Below are positions 12,262 through 21,890 of a stretch of 64,000 nucleotides of DNA, in pieces. The position numbers were made by a program, and so were the translations under genes. How positions within the stretch are numbered: position 1 is the first letter of the stretch; each line of letters starts with the position of its first letter. The DNA comes from Earliella scabrosa (taxonomy: Eukaryota > Basidiomycota > Agaricomycetes > Polyporales > Polyporaceae), in assembly GCA_022605405.1 (NCBI GenBank), contig JABYQQ010000026.1:1-64000 (forward strand), written 5' to 3'. Below the pieces are notes generated by a model. It searched no databases. It saw only the letters and a list, made by a program, of their open reading frames with translations, and was not told the DNA's origin.

Positions 12262-12789
12262 ATGTGCTTCAGCCGCATCACGCCCTACCCCGTGCCCGAA
12301 CGCCTTGCTGTGCACGTACAGCTCGACGCTGAGGTACGTTCTCATGCGCGGCCCATCGCGATTGCTAACTTCGGTACACAGTACCACAACAACGGCGAGG
12401 AAGCAGACGACGAGGAGTATGACTGGGACGACATACCGCTTCTCGTTGACGCTGCCTCGTCTGATGATGAAGGCGAGGATGAGAACAACGTCCAGCAAGA
12501 CACCGATGACGGCAGCGTGAGTAGCGGGGACGGCGATAGCGACGACGAGAAGATGCGCGACGACAGTAGCAGCAACGACGGCGAGAGCGGAGACGAAATG
12601 GATGAGGGAGAAAGCGAGGAAGAGAGCGAGGGGGAGGAGACTGATGATGGTGAGGACGAGGACGATGAAGACGCGGACGATGAAGACGAGGACGAGGTCG
12701 AGGACGAGGATCAGGGCGAGGACGAGGACGAGGGGGACGAAGACATCAAGCGTGGAGGCGATACCGACAGCAGCGACTGCGAGATGTGA
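12262..12789 (+). CDS. Small highly acidic Asp/Glu-rich protein
   Basis: Exons 12262-12333 and 12382-12789. The 48 bp intron (GTACGT, perfect TGCTAAC branch, ACACAG) has a length divisible by three and no stop, so it is easily mistaken for coding. The spliced product is 159 residues. An N-terminal 25-residue basic/aromatic segment is followed by about 130 residues dominated by Asp, Glu, Ser and Gly in runs. The last part is almost pure DDE/EDE before a short C-terminal segment with Lys and Cys. Such tails occur in histone chaperones and nucleolar proteins, but no chaperone fold is present, so function is unassigned. A TATA box and likely 3' UTR introns (12800-12852, about 12896-12950) support transcription. 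Confidence 0.6.
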   Translation: MCFSRITPYPVPERLAVHVQLDAEVRSHARPIAIANFGTQYHNNGEEADDEEYDWDDIPLLVDAASSDDEGEDENNVQQDTDDGSVSSGDGDSDDEKMRDDSSSNDGESGDEMDEGESEEESEGEETDDGEDEDDEDADDEDEDEVEDEDQGEDEDEGDEDIKRGGDTDSSDCEM

Positions 12790-13067
12790 AAGCAGCGATC
12801 GTGAGTGAGCTTCAACTCGCGCTCATTCTGGAGACTGACATCACTCTGGTAGGGCAAAGCAAACAAAGTAAGCGAATCAGAGGCAATGGGACCAGGTAAG
12901 TATATCGAGAACTCTCGGCAAAAACATCGATCTGACTAACTGCGCGCAGGTAGGATTGTGGGATCAGGAAGCGTGCGTAGTACATAGGTACCTTGTCCAT
13001 ACACTGTCGCCCCGTGAGGTGCAGGGCGAGGTGAGTGCGCTTTGGCAGAATTCCCGTCGGCAAAGTA
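12790..13067 (+). other. Probable 3' UTR with two introns
   Basis: After the TGA at 12787-12789 come two good intron-like segments. The first starts GTGAGTGAGC at 12800 and ends CTGGTAG at 12852 with a GACTGAC branch. The second starts GTAAGTATAT at about 12896 and ends GCGCAG at about 12950 with a TGACTAAC branch. Confidence 0.4.
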
Positions 13068-13341
13068 CACAGGGGGCATGAGCCCATGTAACTATCAGTT
13101 ACATCCTAGTCACATCGTGTTTAAGGTCCAAATATGACTGCTATGTTTCCGAGGCGTCACATGCTGGAAACATTCAAAATGTGCCAGGTTTCGGTGTTAC
13201 ATCCTGGATACATTTTGAATGCCACGTGTATCCAGCATGTATCCAGCATGTGACACTTCAACACATGGCAGACATATTTGGACTCTAATTGCAATGTGAC
13301 CAAGATGTAACAAGGAGTTACACGGCTTCATGCCCCCAGTG
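13068..13341. mobile_element. CACTA-type MITE, 274 bp
   Basis: The ends are CACAGGGGGCATGA and, on the other strand, CACTGGGGGCATGA. The inverted match runs on for about 20 bp with a few mismatches. The trinucleotide GTA flanks both sides (13065-13067 and 13342-13344), which fits the 3 bp target duplication of the CACTA/EnSpm superfamily. There is no coding capacity. Internally it contains nested inverted copies of a CATCCTGGATACATTTTGAA-like motif. It depends on a transposase elsewhere. Confidence 0.75.
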
Positions 13342-13344
13342 GTA

Positions 13345-14000
13345 TTGTTTGTAGTTCCTCTCGCCGACTGGGGCGGACGTCATCCTCATGGATGATATTA
13401 TCACGGATTGATCTGTTCACAAATGGGTAAGTTCACAACGTAGACATGGCAGATACGTGTCAGAAACGCTTATCATCCCGTCTTTCACAGATCCTCCAGG
13501 GTTATCACCACCGACGGAGCAGTCAGGAATGCTCCGGGAAGTCAAAACCCAATGGGGCCACTCATACTGCTACTGGGGCCAACGACAACATGCAGATCCG
13601 GAGCAGGGGCGGGTACAAGCAACATGTCGTCGGCTAAAGCCTGTGTACATCACATAGCATAGGAAATATATTTCGTCGCCACGCTTCTAGTCAGAACAGC
13701 CTGAATTATCCGTGCATGATGGATGAATGGTCATCCGACTCCGAGTTCTCGTTATTGGACTATACATCCATCAGGATAGCTCACTCTCTCGGGTATCCGC
13801 GGGAATGTGGTAGTGCACTGTCCGAGGTTCGAACTCCCGACTCAGCGCTTCCTAAACTCCAAAAAGGAAACGCTGCCATAATATCCACTGCACCAATGCT
13901 CCAATAACTTGAATCGGATCCAATGTTCCCACATCTGCCTCGAGTCCTGACGAGCGCGATACAACTACCCTTATCTGATACAGTCCACCTCGAGTGTTCT
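13345..14000. other. Intergenic with a tRNA-like patch
   Basis: No gene recognised. On the minus strand around 13810-13905 there is an A-box-like TGGTGCAGTGG, a 10 bp hairpin and a B-box-like GAGTTCGAACCTC in the right order, but no acceptor stem closes. Confidence 0.35.
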
Positions 14001-14039
14001 GTTCTATGTTTCGAGCGCGCAACTCGCGTCCAACCCACG

Positions 14040-15655
14040 TCCACCACCATGGACGTCGCGTACCAATCTCACGACGACCTGCCAGCGCATTACTCGCCAA
14101 GCCGGGACTACCAAGAAGCCTGCCACGCCGCCTGCGCCTCCCAACATTTCTCGTCATCTAGCCAACTCGCAATATCCAAGAGAAGAAGAACGGAGCTGCA
14201 GCTCAAGACTTCTACTAACGAACGCTCGTTCGCAAGCTTGCCTGCAAGGTTGACATTTGCAAGCATGCCCGTGCTATGGTAGAAGTCGGACTGCGGTGAG
14301 TCAGTAGCGCATTGACGTCGATGCAAACTCCCCAGCTAAGTACGCGTCTTCTGCACGGAAGAGACTTACACGACCGCGAGCGCGGAAACAATGTCGTAAG
14401 GTTGGAGTTCAGAGACGTCTACAATTGCCACTCCTACCCCGATAGACTCGACCACATCTCTCGCGGATCCCATCGAGTCCGTCGAGGCTTCGTCTACGGC
14501 AACGAGTCTAGCTACAACTGAGGTGATTGTCATCGCCATTGGATCTGACTCGACCAGCTCAGGCGAACCCACGAGGCGACTTCCAGCGCAGCGACATGAA
14601 CAGAGGCCACTGCGGCCGAGTCGAGCATTGGCTTGATCCATCCTAGAACAACCTCAGCCGCCGAGAAACCATTTCCTCATCCTCGACTGACGGCAGCTTT
14701 GGTTGAACCGAGCCTCGATGTGAGGTCTATGGAACCGACTAGCTCCGAGACGCCGTACCCAAGTGCCACCGTCACTGAAACGGCATCGCCCACAGTGCGC
14801 GACCAACCCGAACTCCAACCTGAGTTCTACATCAACTGTGACGCCGCATCACGTTATCGAATCCGTCCAAGCGGTACGGACACCACAGCGACATCTTCGG
14901 AGATCGATTCGGAGACTTCGTGCAGTTCGTCTGCCCAGCCAAGAGACGGTCTCGACGAGTGCAAACACCAGCACCACTGCCAACTCGAGCTCGGATGCTA
15001 CTTCTGCGGCCACTGGGACAGTGGCCAGTATTGACTCCTCTGCGATCGAGGAGACGTCCACCCTTGTTGGCATCCCCCAAAGTGAGTCTTGAATACATGG
15101 TTGTTACACCCTCTGACGGACTCCCGCCATCCCAGACCGCGGAGAGCACCAACTCGCAGAATACCCTCGCTGCCAGGGCCACGGACGTGGCGAGCGTGGT
15201 AGCAACGTCCGACTCTACGAGCCCCGAGGATGCGACTGACGCGAGCACGAGTGGTCTCAGCAATTAGTTCTGACGCTCCTTTCCTCACCTAACCCTCCCA
15301 TTCGACCAACGCACTCGACGTCTATGACACCCTCGACGGCTACTATCACGGTTGTTGTCAATCCGACGTACACGACGTATGCCGGGAGGCCCACCAGCCC
15401 TACTTGCGACACTCAGTCCTGCTTCAACCTGCTCGCATCGCTCCTACGGTGCGCATGACGTGGGTGGTCATCAAGACGGCTCCGAAGACCACTTCGCAAG
15501 TTGCCACTGCCCTCAGGACCCCTCGCGTTACGGGCGACTGGTCTGGGCGCTTGCATCCTGTCTTCAGGAGAAACCGAAGTCTATGCCGCCTCGCCGTGGT
15601 CGCAGGTACACTCCTGAGACCCTTACTTGTGTGACGAGTACTATTCACATCTAGA
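14040..15655 (+). pseudogene. Decayed Ser/Thr-rich surface-protein-like gene
   Basis: Several plus-strand frames carry Ser/Thr/Ala-rich low-complexity stretches in succession: STSANTSTTANSSSDATS near 14960, NSQNTLAARATDVASVVATS near 15160, and ATITVVVNPTYTTYAG near 15340. The last resembles the Thr-rich ITVVxNPTYTT segments seen in fungal wall or GPI proteins. The frame changes at least twice and is broken by stops, and I cannot restore it with introns. I read it as a relic; a gene with unrecognised introns is the alternative. Confidence 0.3.
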
Positions 15656-17010
15656 TGACATCCTACGACCCAATTTCCGCTTGTCTGTACAGGGATCACA
15701 TGTTGCATAATCAATTCTAGCCCTACTATACTTTTCGGAACAGCGCGTGTTTTGCAGCTTGTGCTACCGTCTGAAGGACAACACGAGGTCAAAGAGCAAG
15801 AGCCGCTGTTTCGTATTGGTCCAGGTCAAAGCCGCGCGATGCAAAACCCTACAATTGGCCCAGTCCTCCCCGAGAATGCACCTCCCGTCGTCATCCACAC
15901 CCGTCTTTCTCATCAGTACTCGTGACCGTTTTCGCCACCGTACGCCCAGCCAACACGCTCCATGGGAGAGGCTTGCCTGCGTCCGTGTGCGTGCTGTGCA
16001 CCCGAACGGTCCCACATGGACGTACGCTGTACGCTCGCTCTGCGGAGCGACAGTCGGAGAAGCGAACCTCCATGTGAAAGGCGACTGACGTCGGCGCTAG
16101 CACTTCGCTGGTCAATTTCAGGCGCACTTGGCAACGTTCGGGCCAGGTTCGGGCCCAGACGCGCGTACTACCAGGAAAGAAGGCCGTTAGCACGATGTAC
16201 ACTGCGCTAGGGAGGAATTCGCACTTGTGGCATGAGTGTTGATAAGCCCCGTGATCGCGGTCCATGGACAATTGATCAGACACATTGTTGCTGCATCGGT
16301 TGGAATGAGCATCCCCCACCGCCGCCGCACGTTGGTACCTTCATGCATCAGCCGAGAGCGAACTCAAGAGAGAGGGACGCACGACCTGCGCACGACCCAA
16401 TCCATGTATGGTTCGGCGAGCTCGCTGATGGATCTCTCTAGCTCCTGCCTCAGCGCGGTCACCCGCGCCTAGCAAGGCACAGGCTCGCACCCGACTGCGA
16501 GGGCAAGCTGCGCATACACCGGCGAGGTCTTCTTGAGTGAACAGCGCACACAAGATGCTTCAGATCCTGTGTGCACTGTTACGATTCGCGACGTCGACGG
16601 GATGCAGAATGCAGAGCCTGAGGTGGACGACACAGGTGAACCGCACGCCACATGGAGGCTATCCAGGGGAGAGCGGAGTGACGGCCAGAAGGAGAACGAG
16701 CGGGATGGGAGCTTCAAGGTCTTCCATGTGCGATGTGCCGATCATCGTGCTCTGATCTTGAGAAGCGCGAGACGCAAGACGCAGGGGCTCACCGGTGACA
16801 CTCCCCCAGCCTCTTGCAGCTCTACCTCTCCCACTCTCTGCCTCGGCGCGGCGAGCTCAGCGCTCAATTGCGCTTTCATGCCCGCTGCAAACGGATCGCC
16901 CGCTCAGTCCGGTGGCTCGTCTTCTGGAAACCGCTCAGTCCGTGAAGCTTCTGATCATCGGAGCTCTCTCATCCGCATGGCGGTTCGCCTCGACGTCGCT
17001 CGGTCGCAGC
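15656..17010. other. No gene recognised
   Basis: Frames up to 164 codons exist on both strands (16533-17027 plus, 15891-16319 minus), but they overlap, differ in composition and show no domain. They are not supported as genes. Confidence 0.4.
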
Positions 17011-17163
17011 CCGTGCTTGGGCGATGAAGGGAAGTCGAGCGAGTCCGTGGCTGAGGACGGAAGCGAGAGACGAGCGCCTCGGTTGCCCCGTGCTTGGGCG
17101 ATGAAGGGAAGTCGAGCGAGTCCGTGGCTGAGGCGGAAGCGAGAGACGAGCGCCTCGGTTGCC
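17011..17163 (+). repeat. Tandem duplication, 77 and 76 bp
   Basis: Two adjacent near-identical units begin CCGTGCTTGGGCGATGAAGG at 17011 and 17088. The second lacks one A in the GAGGACGG segment, so the pair shifts any reading frame crossing it. Confidence 0.8.
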
Positions 17164-18190
17164 GACAACGAGCAAGCTCGCGAAACCAATGTCAGAAATG
17201 ACGTGTCCGTCGGGGGCGCCCGTTCCCCCACAAGAGGAGCCGTTCGGGTCTGAGAAGGAGAGCTCCTAGGGATCGAGTATGAAGTGCGCGAGGAATAGAA
17301 CGGCGAAGGAGGTACATGAGTCGGCGAGTAAGACGATCGGCGATGTCGAAGACGTACACCCGGTCGAAGTAAGGCCAGACGATCCAGACTGTGATGTGCT
17401 GTGGTCATCGAAGTCAGTTGCAACCAAATCAGCGATACGAATGGTAGACGAGACGCACGGAGCCAAGCTGGCCGAACACAACTGTCACGACTTGGACGAG
17501 GAGCCAGATACTGCGCATTCTGTCAGTAAGCGGGAGGGGTCAGGCACACAATACACGGAGGAATGTAAGCACCTAGAGTATGCGGTGCCTGAGCGATGTG
17601 CTATTGGGGCGTCTGCTGGGACGCCAATGATAACATCTAGAGCTGGGACCGACGATTTCTCAGCACGAGAGTCACCAGCGCGGTGCGTATGCCAAGCTTC
17701 GACGAGTCCTTGCGTGTCCCGTATGTCTTGATCCAGGTGAGCACGCTGAGGATGGCATCACTGTCCGCGATGGTGGCTACCTTCGAGGCGGTACACACTG
17801 GAGAGTTGCATTGCAATCAGTATACGTAGCTTCTCTCCGTGGGCAGCAACAGTGAATAGCCGCACGCGAAAGGATCGAGAAGCTTACGTCTGTCCATCGA
17901 CGTCAGTCTCAACAAAGGAGGGCGTCCCGGTCGTCAGAGGTGGGCGCGAACATGCCGAAGAACGTCGTGATGGCGAGCTGCATGTTACAGGTCGAGTTCG
18001 GGGAACGGATGATGAAGGTCGGAATCGGTTGCTGGCAGGGAGAGTCAGGGACTTGTTCATCCGTACGGCCCTGCCCGCACGGATTGAAGGACGCTTCTGG
18101 TGTACGGACCGCGACACAGATTCGGCATTGCGAACGACGCCCTGCAGCTCGAGTCCGGAGATGCGCGGGAGCGCAACAGGGATCGGCACA
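17164..18190. other. No supported gene
   Basis: A 150-codon acidic frame (17279-17731 plus) and a 101-codon minus frame (17884-18189) are present but unrecognised. The region may contain further decayed coding sequence like its right neighbour. Confidence 0.3.
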
Positions 18191-18199
18191 AGGTGGCTA

Positions 18200-18970
18200 G
18201 CTGAACGCTCTCCTAGCGGCCAATGGTGTCAAAAGGGGAGACCTTCTCACCGTGTACTGCGGGTTACCAGGTGTTACCGACCTGTTCCTCCTCTTCTTGT
18301 GGCCCGCCCAAGGACGAGGCCGAGAACTCGCCGAACGTGCGCATCGCGGAGGAGATACGGTGCAGGCGAGCGGATGTTTGTGGCTGACCCACAGCGCGTA
18401 CTCCTGCGCCTCGATCGTGCCAATTATTGCGAGCGTTACTGTGAGCAAGAGTCAAACGTGAGCACAAGCGAACGGGTGAGGGAGGGAGAGGGAGAGAGAC
18501 ACAGGGAGGGAAGGGAGAGAGGAATGGGACTACGCACCGAGGTAGAGGGCCTCTTTCCAGATCTGGTGGTCCTTCCCGTACCGCACCAGATGCTGCCCAT
18601 ATCCCCTTTCAGCCACTTCTTGATACCGTGAAATCGTTGAATGCTTCGGGAGGTGCGCGATCGTGTGGCTCGCGCGGACCTGCGACTGGCATCGATCGTG
18701 TAGGCGGTCGCGCATCGGTCAGTTCCAGCACATGCCGTGCAATGGAGAGGGACGGACGAGTAGTGCGCCTCGCCCCGCTTCCGCGTCCTCCGAACGGCAT
18801 TGTTGCGCTCTCCGGCTCGGTCTCGAGCGCGACGGACCCCGCCCCCGCGTGCCAGAACCTGTCGAAGACCGCCGCCTGACGTGGAGTGCAACGCCTTATG
18901 CCCCCCAACCGAGCGGAGTAGGCGCAGCAAGCCGAAGTCGTGGGCCCAGGCATGATGCTCGTCGACGCGA
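18200..18970 (-). pseudogene. Unidentified decayed gene
   Basis: Minus-strand stretches look like coding sequence but change frame: AHLPKHSTISRYQEVAERGY leading to a donor GTGCGTAG near 18535, a pyrimidine-rich intron to about 18448, then TIEAQEYALWVSHKHP near 18400. The middle contains a hydrophobic segment. The 18600-18930 part has the same protein signal split over two frames. I do not recognise the family. It lies directly beside the RanGAP relic and shows the same style of decay. Confidence 0.3.
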
Positions 18971-19109
18971 TGCGTGAGGCGGATCGTGGTCGGCGCGGGG
19001 CAGTGCAGGTGAGCCGTATACTAGTACCGTGCGAGAAACGGCCAGTAGACGATGGGTGAATGACGCAGTCAATGTCGGCCTTAACGTGGACGTCGAACGC
19101 GTAGTTCGT

Positions 19110-20147
19110 GACTGTCAGGGCGGGGCAGTGAGCCGCAGCCGATGCGCCTCCAGCCGCTTCACCTGCGGCAGCTTCTCCACCACATCCGCGAGGAGAGAGA
19201 ACGCCTGCGCGCCCAGGTTGTCGTTCTGCAGCTGCAACAGCTCGAGCTGCATGTGCGGCGAGCGCCTCCACGACAGGGGATACCTCCTCGCCCTCCTCGC
19301 TGATGACACACTGGCAGTTCCACAGGTTTAGCACGCGGAGGAGAGGCCAGCTCAGCAGCCATCGTCTGCGAGGTCTCGTCCGCGAAGGCGTTGTCTTAAA
19401 GGTCGAGGTGGTGCAGGTCCGCGATCGCTGCGAGGCCTTGCACGAGCGACGAGATCCCCGCCATGCGGATGCCATTCTGGGGCATGCGCACCTCCTCGAG
19501 CGTGCCATGCGCACGGAGAGCAGCAGACCATGCCGACACGGCCCCGTCCTCGAGACGATCACGGCCGCAGACGATGGTGCAGAGGTTAGACTTCGACCCT
19601 TCTCGAGAGACTCGGCGAGACGCGTAAGCGCGTGGGCGATGGCGGCGCCGCCAGCCGGACCGAGATCGGAGACTGTTGTTGTTGAGTTTGAGGACACGGA
19701 GGGAGCGCGCGGTGGAGAGGAAGGGGACGAGAGGGTCGACGGAGCGGCCGCCGAAGGCTTTGTCGGAGAGGTCGCTCTCAACGAGCGTGGACTTGCCAAT
19801 GAGCGCTGGCGGGATTTCGAGGATCCGACGACCAGTGAAGATGTCTGCAAAGTTCGCAACCTGGGGATGAGGAGGAGCTAGTGGCGCATTGAAGCAGAGA
19901 ATGGGGAGGCGGCGATGGGACAAGGTTAGATGCAAGTCAGACGAAGCTGCGTATAATTGCGCACCTTCAGCTTCGTGGTCTTTGCCAGAAACGCCTCCAG
20001 AGCCTGCGCAGCCTCGACGCCAATGGTGTGTCTCCCAAGGTGGATCTCCTCGATCATGGTGGGGTCGAAGTCCGAGAGGTGGGCCTGCATATCGGAGGAA
20101 GGATTGATCTTCAAGCCCCGGCCAAGGAGTGAGATGACCGTAGTCAT
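19110..20147 (-). pseudogene. Broken copy of RanGAP (Rna1), GTPase activator of Ran
   Basis: The minus strand starts with an ATG at 20147 and a clean first exon (19965-20147): MTTVISLLGRGLKINPSSD, then a HLGRHTIGVEAAQALEAFL segment. This is the N-terminus of RanGAP, which activates GTP hydrolysis by Ran for nuclear transport. After a 104 bp intron (19861-19964) the diagnostic NFADIFTGRRILEIPPAL and DKAFGGRSVDPLVPFL follow, then VLKLNNN, GTLEEVRMPQNGIRM and the leucine-rich-repeat text LELLQLQNDNLGAQAF. The copy is dead. About nine residues are missing after IPPAL, frames shift after LKLNNN and again near 19300-19360, and a CAA-to-TAA stop interrupts the LDLQDN motif. The C-terminal acidic region is gone. 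Confidence 0.8.
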
Positions 20148-20428
20148 TGTGTGTAGAATGGGCGTGACAGAGCGAAGGCCGGGAGTGGCAGGCAGGGTGG
20201 CGGTAGAAGAGAGAGCTTTTCGCGCTCGACCCGTCCTCCGACTCCTCGAATTCCAATCAAATCAACCGGCACGTGCGCGTCCTCGTCTGGCCGTACCCTC
20301 TTGGGTTTGAAACTTGATGCTGGACACCCACGCGTAGACCAAGTACAGTAAGTATTGTGCTTGTAAGCCATTGTGATGTAGTGACTAGTTTGTTATAACC
20401 CTGACATCAAAAACCAAGTACTTACTAT

Positions 20429-20597
20429 GGGGAGTTGCAACCAGTTGCAACTCCTCCCCCTTGATCCATCACGACATCCATCAGGACTTGCAACCAGTTG
20501 TAAACCCCCATCCACCTGCTGGCGACGTATCTCCCTTTCTCTTTTGCCAGCCCACTCAATTCTTGGCATCAGTGCTTGCAACCAGTTGCAACTCCCC
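20429..20597. mobile_element. Small inverted-repeat element (MITE-like), 169 bp
   Basis: The ends are GGGGAGTTGCAACCAGTTGC and, inverted, GGGGAGTTGCAACTGGTTGC. An additional internal copy of GCAACCAGTTG lies at about 20490. No coding capacity. No convincing target duplication is visible, so the superfamily is undetermined. Confidence 0.45.
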
Positions 20598-20754
20598 GTG
20601 GCCAATCCACCTTCAACGTTGCAACCCCTTTACTGAGGTCCCTCGCGCCTGTAGCGGAGACACGTCTCAACGAAGCGGAACCAGAGCGCAGAGAGGGTAG
20701 AGGCGGAGGGTGTGCACAGAGCAAGCGCGGGCGTGACTCGTGAGGGTGGGGGCA

Positions 20755-20890
20755 GAGAACGCGGAGAGGCGGGAGCGGAGAGGGCGGGAGCGGAGAGGGC
20801 GGGAGCGGAAAGGGCGGGAGCGGACTCAGTGCCAAGCAGAGAGAGAGGGCGGGAGCGGACTCAGCGCCGAGGGGAGAGGGCGGGAGGGCG
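20755..20890 (+). repeat. G-rich tandem repeat
   Basis: Repeated GAGAGGGCGGGAGCG units with a period of about 15-17 bp, G-rich on the plus strand, with some quadruplex potential. Open frames across it are composition artefacts. Confidence 0.6.
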
Positions 20891-21303
20891 CACGCCGTTG
20901 CCAAGGCTTGATGGCAGGAGGAGAGGGTCTAGACGCCGGGGGGAGCGGAGACTGGATTATCTAGTGATAAGATCTGGACTCTGATCGGGCTGATCAGCCT
21001 GAGAGCAAGCCTAGCAGTAAGACTACTTAGCTGACCTCACCATCGTGTAGCGCGTGTCAAATAACCTAGGAAATCAAAAAGAACGGGGAGAAACGGAGGG
21101 GAAATGACCCCAGCGGGCGGGACCGTCGAGCTCGACGTGGCGGACGGCGGCGGGAGGGCGTCTGATGGCGGGCGGGATGGGCGCGGGCGTCGTGCCGACA
21201 GCGCCGAGGACGCAGCGATTGCCGAGGGCGGGGCTGATGTGATGACGTACCTGATGGCCTTGTGCCGGAGTCTGCCGAGCCGAGACTTGTCCGCCACCCG
21301 CTG
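20891..21303. other. Left flank of the large element, no gene
   Basis: GC-rich sequence with short frames on both strands and no recognised domain. It ends in the left copy of the CTGTAT duplication. Confidence 0.4.
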
Positions 21304-21309
21304 CTGTAT
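21304..21309. repeat. Target-site duplication, left copy (CTGTAT)
   Basis: CTGTAT, repeated at 53499-53504 immediately outside the right inverted repeat. Confidence 0.6.
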
Positions 21310-21338
21310 TATGAGTGGCCCCCTTGGTCAAAAATACC
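21310..21338 (+). repeat. Left terminal inverted repeat
   Basis: Pairs with 53469-53498 inverted; conserved core GTCAAAAAT versus GACAAAAAT after a C-rich block. Confidence 0.65.
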
Positions 21339-21344
21339 TGTTAG

Positions 21345-21790
21345 GTGTCAAAATCACCATGATCACGAATGATCACCCATGATCCCTCGTGATCATTCAG
21401 TTTCACGAGTGTTCATGCACGATCATTCGTGAACAGCAATGATCATCCATGTTCACGAATGATCACGAACATTCAGCGCTGCTGTCTCCTTCTTGCAGTG
21501 TTGCAACCACAGTGAATCATCATGAATCATCGTGAATCACGATGATTCACTCTCCTTCATCTGCATCATATTTAATGTTCCTTTTGCCGACTCACGATGA
21601 ATCATTGTAGACCACGATGAAGGCTTAGTCATCTGGCCAGCACCTGCAACTTACCAGAGGACTTGCATTCACAACAGTCACGATGATTCACGATGATTCA
21701 CGATGACTCATGGTGTTGCATTAGCAGCAAGGTTGGTTGACATGAGTTTATGGCACACCATGAATCATCGTGAATCATCGTGAATCACGA
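21345..21790. repeat. Left subterminal repeat zone
   Basis: The outer part (about 21355-21475) has repeated TGATCA, TGTTCA and CACGAGTGTTCA-like motifs. The inner part (about 21510-21790) has many TGAATCATCGTGAATC and CACGATGATTCA palindromes. The same two classes in the same outer-to-inner order occur at the right end. Confidence 0.7.
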
Positions 21791-21890
21791 TGGCTTACAT
21801 CAGCAGCATGGGCTGTCGCATTCTTGTCCAGCCATCCTCCATCGTCGCAAAGTAGATACTGTCTATACAGCTCCTCCTCATCCTCCCGAC

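Noticed and set aside
15747..17027. Frames of 113-164 codons on both strands as genes
   Set aside because: They overlap on opposite strands, have no recognisable domain or splice structure, and one crosses an imperfect tandem duplication.
21510..21790. CRISPR-like array of TGAATCATCGTGAATC repeats
   Set aside because: Irregular spacing, no unique spacers of constant size, and a eukaryotic context; these are subterminal palindromes of the transposon.
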